NCBI GenBank assembly: GCA_017163975.1
Contig: JAFFSR010000239.1
Span: 3,410,001-3,474,000, forward strand
Reading direction: 5' to 3'
From: Anastatus disparis
Lineage: Eukaryota > Arthropoda > Insecta > Hymenoptera > Eupelmidae
DNA: 64,000 bases
Shown: positions 60,978 to 64,000 of the stretch, piece by piece
Numbering within the stretch: position 1 is the first letter of the stretch
How the letters are laid out: each line of letters starts with the position of its first letter
Translations under genes and position numbers: made by a program
The notes under the pieces: model-generated
The model's input: only the letters and a program-made list of their open reading frames with translations
What the model was told of the DNA's origin: nothing
The model's database searches: none

Positions 60978-63619
60978 TTAAAAATCAAGCGAACAAATAA
61001 GCGCCACGCCTCTGACAATCCAATGTGATTCTGGTTTATCACTGGGAATTTCCACTGGCAATACGAAATTTGTTGAATGTCCAGTTGTACTTAAAGTACC
61101 AGCACGTACGACTGTTTTATAAACTGGGCATACGTACATTCCTTCGGCTCGCTTTCTATCGACTTCTGGCAAAAATAATATCGGCTTCATTTCTGTAAAG
61201 TATCGAAATTAAAAAAAAAATTTTTTTATTACAGTTTTGTCAAAGAAAAAGAAATTTCTACTTGATCTATTGTTTTAGCTGCCATATCTTCCTGTTCTTT
61301 CTTAATTAAAAAATGTATTTTTAATAAAAAGTAATATCTTCTTTGATGAAGGTAAATTAATTTTGTTGCTTTGTTTTCAAGAGAAGTTGAAATAATTTAT
61401 GAAATAAGAAGTTAGGGGCATAGAATACAATTTTTAAGTGATTCCAACTTTTTCTTAAAAACAAAGCAACAAAATTAATTCATCTTTACATTGAGAGAAT
61501 TATAAAAGAGTTTCTGCTTGGGATCCCGACGGAATCTACTCGAGTGAGCCAAGTAGACGGACTAGAGTTCATGTTGCTTAATAGGCCAAACAATAGCTAC
61601 TTAAGTACTTGACGAGAAAAACGAAGTATAAGAAACAATCGAATTCTCAAGTAGTGGTATCTTAGCTCCTACCAAAGTAGATAATGCTTAGGAGTCCCGA
61701 GCAAAAACTCTTTTATTTTGCTCTCATTGTATGAGAGAAAATATGGTTTCTTATTATAAGAATCGAAACGATCTCTTTATCTCTGCCTTCAGTTAGTAGT
61801 TTTTGCAAAAGTTTTTAATTAAAAAAGGGCAGATCAATATGACAGTCTGTTAACGTCATAATTCTAAATGAACTTTCTTTTTTACATCTTCATGATAATA
61901 TTCTCATAAAATACAAATTTTTTCGCTTCAACAATTTTACATATTTAACAGAAAAAATGTATTATTTATCGTATTAGATATATAAGCTAAAATATGAGCT
62001 CTCAAATTTTTATAGATATCGGTTTATCTAGACTTTAAAAAAAAAGAGGAGATGAATGATATACGTACCTGTAAAAAGTTCTTTAGGATAAGACTCAGTT
62101 AAAGTGGTACCATCCCACCTACAGCCTTCAAGAAACAGTCCATAAACTGCACAGCCATCGGTCGGTTTCACACGCGGTTTATCTGCTAGTACCTATTATT
62201 TCAAAATATCTGATTAGTATCTGCTAACTTAAAAAAAAAAGATTGAAGAAAGAAAAGTAAATTTTTTGCCTCAAAGCTGAAGTCAATAGAATCAATGGAA
62301 ATGCCATGTTTTCTCGCGTAATTTTGCAAGGTACCGGTAAGAAAAGCTTGAGGAAAGTAAAAGCCGGAAATCCAAAAAGCTGACGGTATTCCGCCGTCCT
62401 GCCATTTCTTTATGAACTTTATTCTTTCTTTTAAATCCTCGACCCACGCACCTATCGAAGAAAGAAAAAAAGAGAAATGATCGATAGCGAGAAAGAAAAT
62501 GAGAAAGAGAAAGACTAGATTTATCAGATTTGGTCATTTAGTACTAATAGTAATAAGAAAGTACGTTCGTCTTTTTTTTTACAAAAGATAAGAATAAAAG
62601 AAAGAAAAAGGAGTCGAAAAATACTTAAATTCATCTTTCTACACAATCGACCTTTCCAATATATTTTTCTTAGCTAAAAATCTTTTTTTTTTTCTTTCAA
62701 CCTCATACATACATGTTTCTGTTTTCTTTCTTTATTTTCTTTTCTTTTCATATGGTATATTTTTTTTCTTACCAAGAGGCTTTAGAGATGAAAAAGCTTT
62801 GGCTTGCCAATTTTCTGGCACTTTATTGCTAAACATACTGGCGGCCATAGATTCTAATTTTTCCGACATTACAACAAGACCTTTTAAGGCCTTTAATAAA
62901 TCTCTCAAACTACTTGACATTTCCACGAGTAAACCATTGTAACGGGCAGCCTCCTGTACCAGTACTGTATTCAAAGACTCCTCGTACGATACTGGATACC
63001 TATACATCAATTTTTTTTTTCTCTTTTTATTTTGCCAAAACGCTTATGAATTATATAATAAACAGCTTAAGAATCCTTGTCACGTATAACTTGCGGTAGA
63101 ATCGGATCATTGTAAAAAAAAGTTAAGGAGAAAAAGAACTTTAGGGGAAAAATAGACTTAACTCTAAATATAAATAAATAACTATTTATATTTATTTTTT
63201 TAGTTTGCTTAACTTTTCGTTTCCTCAAACTTATTTTTTCTCTTTTGTTTTACACTGATTGAATTTTAACTAAAGTCATATATAAATAAGGATAAAAAAC
63301 AAAAAAAAACTTTTTTTCCAATAATTAAATAATCATAAAATATACATTACCTATCCGATATAAGTTCAAGATCGAATGGTTCTGGTAGCATGGATAAAAT
63401 ATTATCAGCTAATCTGCCGGTTAAATCATCTGTACCCGCGGCGGTACCGCCTACTTCACGTGGTTGTAACGATAATAAAGTATCCAAGCACGCGTAAGTT
63501 TCGGCTTGAGCGTAACTAATGTCAGCATTTTGATGTAAGCCAAATAAAGCTGGATCGTCGTTTATTGGTAAACTCAGAATCAATTCGATATACTCTTCGA
63601 ATATTGTTTCTGGCGCTGG
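60978..63619 (-). CDS. DNAH1: Axonemal dynein heavy chain 1, C-terminal part (partial)
   Basis: The last five exons: 63351-63619, 62773-62999, 62270-62451, 62069-62192 and 60978-61192. They give 338 residues in one consistent frame; the 5' part lies beyond the right edge. The sequence covers the end of the AAA6 module and the C-terminal domain: [86 protein letters not shown]. It ends [15 protein letters not shown]. The [13 protein letters not shown] and RGVALIC..LD end and the overall order match DNAH1 better than DNAH3, 6 or 7. DNAH1 is an inner-arm motor of motile axonemes, so in an insect it acts mainly in sperm flagella. One intron (62193-62269) begins with GC rather than GT. Confidence 0.93.
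61355..61480. repeat. Inverted repeat, arms of about 40 bp
   Basis: AATTAATTTTGTTGCTTTGT at 61355 onward returns in inverted form at 61441-61480 with few mismatches over about 40 bp. The loop is about 47 bp. It lies in the last dynein intron, right beside a second inverted-repeat element. Confidence 0.75.
61486..61732. mobile_element. MITE-like element with terminal inverted repeats of about 42 bp
   Basis: The left end (ttacattgagagaattataa, then aagagtttctgcttggga) is the inverted complement of the right end (61691-61732, gtcccgagcaaaaactcttt, then tattttgctctcattgta) at roughly four positions in five. The 160-bp centre has no coding capacity. It sits in the dynein intron 61193-62068. Non-autonomous DNA transposon is the likeliest reading; no target-site duplication was established. 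Confidence 0.55.
62193..62269 (-). other. DNAH1: GC-AG intron of the dynein gene
   Basis: The exon ends ttt gag and the intron begins gcaaaa; its acceptor is ataatag. The reading frame and dynein similarity (SIDFSFE joined to [10 protein letters not shown]) require this junction, and no GT is available at the place. Confidence 0.7.
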
Positions 63620-63884
63620 CTATAAGAATAAATGTAATGAGAAAAATTGTAAAAAAATTTTTTCTTGCACTTTTTGTTATTTATGCTATGAAACTTTTAT
63701 GCATTTATCGAGTCTACGTTGTGTTCTTAATTTATTCCTCTTTTAAAAAAGTGATGGATAAATTTTGTCATCACGATAAGACAGTTTTGATTGGTTAAAA
63801 TAAAACAAGTGACGAAAATTTGAAATTTAGAATAAAATTTTGAAATTTCATTGAATTATATTGACTAATAAACAAATAAAACAA
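63620..63884. other. DNAH1: Intron of the dynein gene at the right edge
   Basis: AT-rich sequence upstream of the acceptor at 63620. No further dynein exon is visible before the window ends. Confidence 0.5.
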
Positions 63885-63914
63885 GGCGCGCGCAGCGCGC
63901 TTAAAATTGCTAGT
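63885..63914 (+). mobile_element. Possible Helitron 3' end
   Basis: A GC hairpin (GGCGCGCGCAGCGCGC, 63885-63900) is followed by nine bases and then CTAG and T (63910-63914). This is the layout of a Helitron 3' terminus: stem-loop, short spacer, CTRR, host T. The isolated GC block in AT-rich DNA supports it. The 5' TC end was not found. Confidence 0.4.
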
Positions 63915-64000
63915 ATTTTAAATAAAAAATGTACTGTTATCATTATTATTATTGTTTTAAACGAATAAGCAAGTGTCTGGATTTATTTTTGTGACAACAC

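Overview
The window is nuclear DNA of an animal, almost certainly an insect. Coding blocks are short, separated by compact GT-AG introns, and sit in strongly AT-rich DNA full of poly-T, poly-A and (GA)n/(CT)n tracts. The recognisable proteins (Hip14 palmitoyltransferase, Mob2, axonemal dynein heavy chain 1, an AANAT-like acetyltransferase) are animal or insect types. Histidine-rich secreted proteins and the overall composition would fit Hymenoptera, but that is only a low-certainty guess. Gene models were built by hand by joining open frames at splice sites and checking that every intron phase matches.

Layout. 1-1,200: a small secreted acidic protein with a 5' UTR intron (+). 3,292-4,884: a three-exon GNAT acetyltransferase (+). 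9,674-13,061: two intronless, adjacent, histidine-rich secreted proteins (-), each with a TATA box. 20,644-22,601: a three-exon secreted protein (-) that looks like a diverged relative of the histidine-rich pair. 29,550-32,260: nine-exon Hip14/ZDHHC17 (+). 34,607-35,916: six-exon membrane protein of unknown function (+). 36,652-40,355: five-exon Mob2 (-). Further candidate first exons of Mob2 lie at 39,175-39,272, 48,480-48,574 and 53,300-53,392, so Mob2 probably occupies most of 36.6-54 kb. 60,978-63,619: the last five exons of axonemal dynein heavy chain 1 (-), continuing beyond the window.

The long gaps (5-9.6 kb, 13-20.6 kb, 23-28.6 kb, 54.3-61 kb) show no convincing exons. They hold microsatellites and mobile-element remnants: three copies of a tRNA-headed element with terminal inverted repeats, an inverted-repeat (MITE-like) pair in a dynein intron, a probable Helitron 3' end at the right edge, and a 159-bp tandem duplication.

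The most interesting signals are: (1) several alternative Mob2 first exons, all ending in the same intron phase and able to join one common exon, one of them encoding a VDWFMG motif like the N-terminus of vertebrate MOB2; (2) two identical perfect 20-bp palindromes 99 bp apart upstream of Hip14; (3) the tRNA-headed inverted-repeat element; (4) the histidine-rich secreted gene group.
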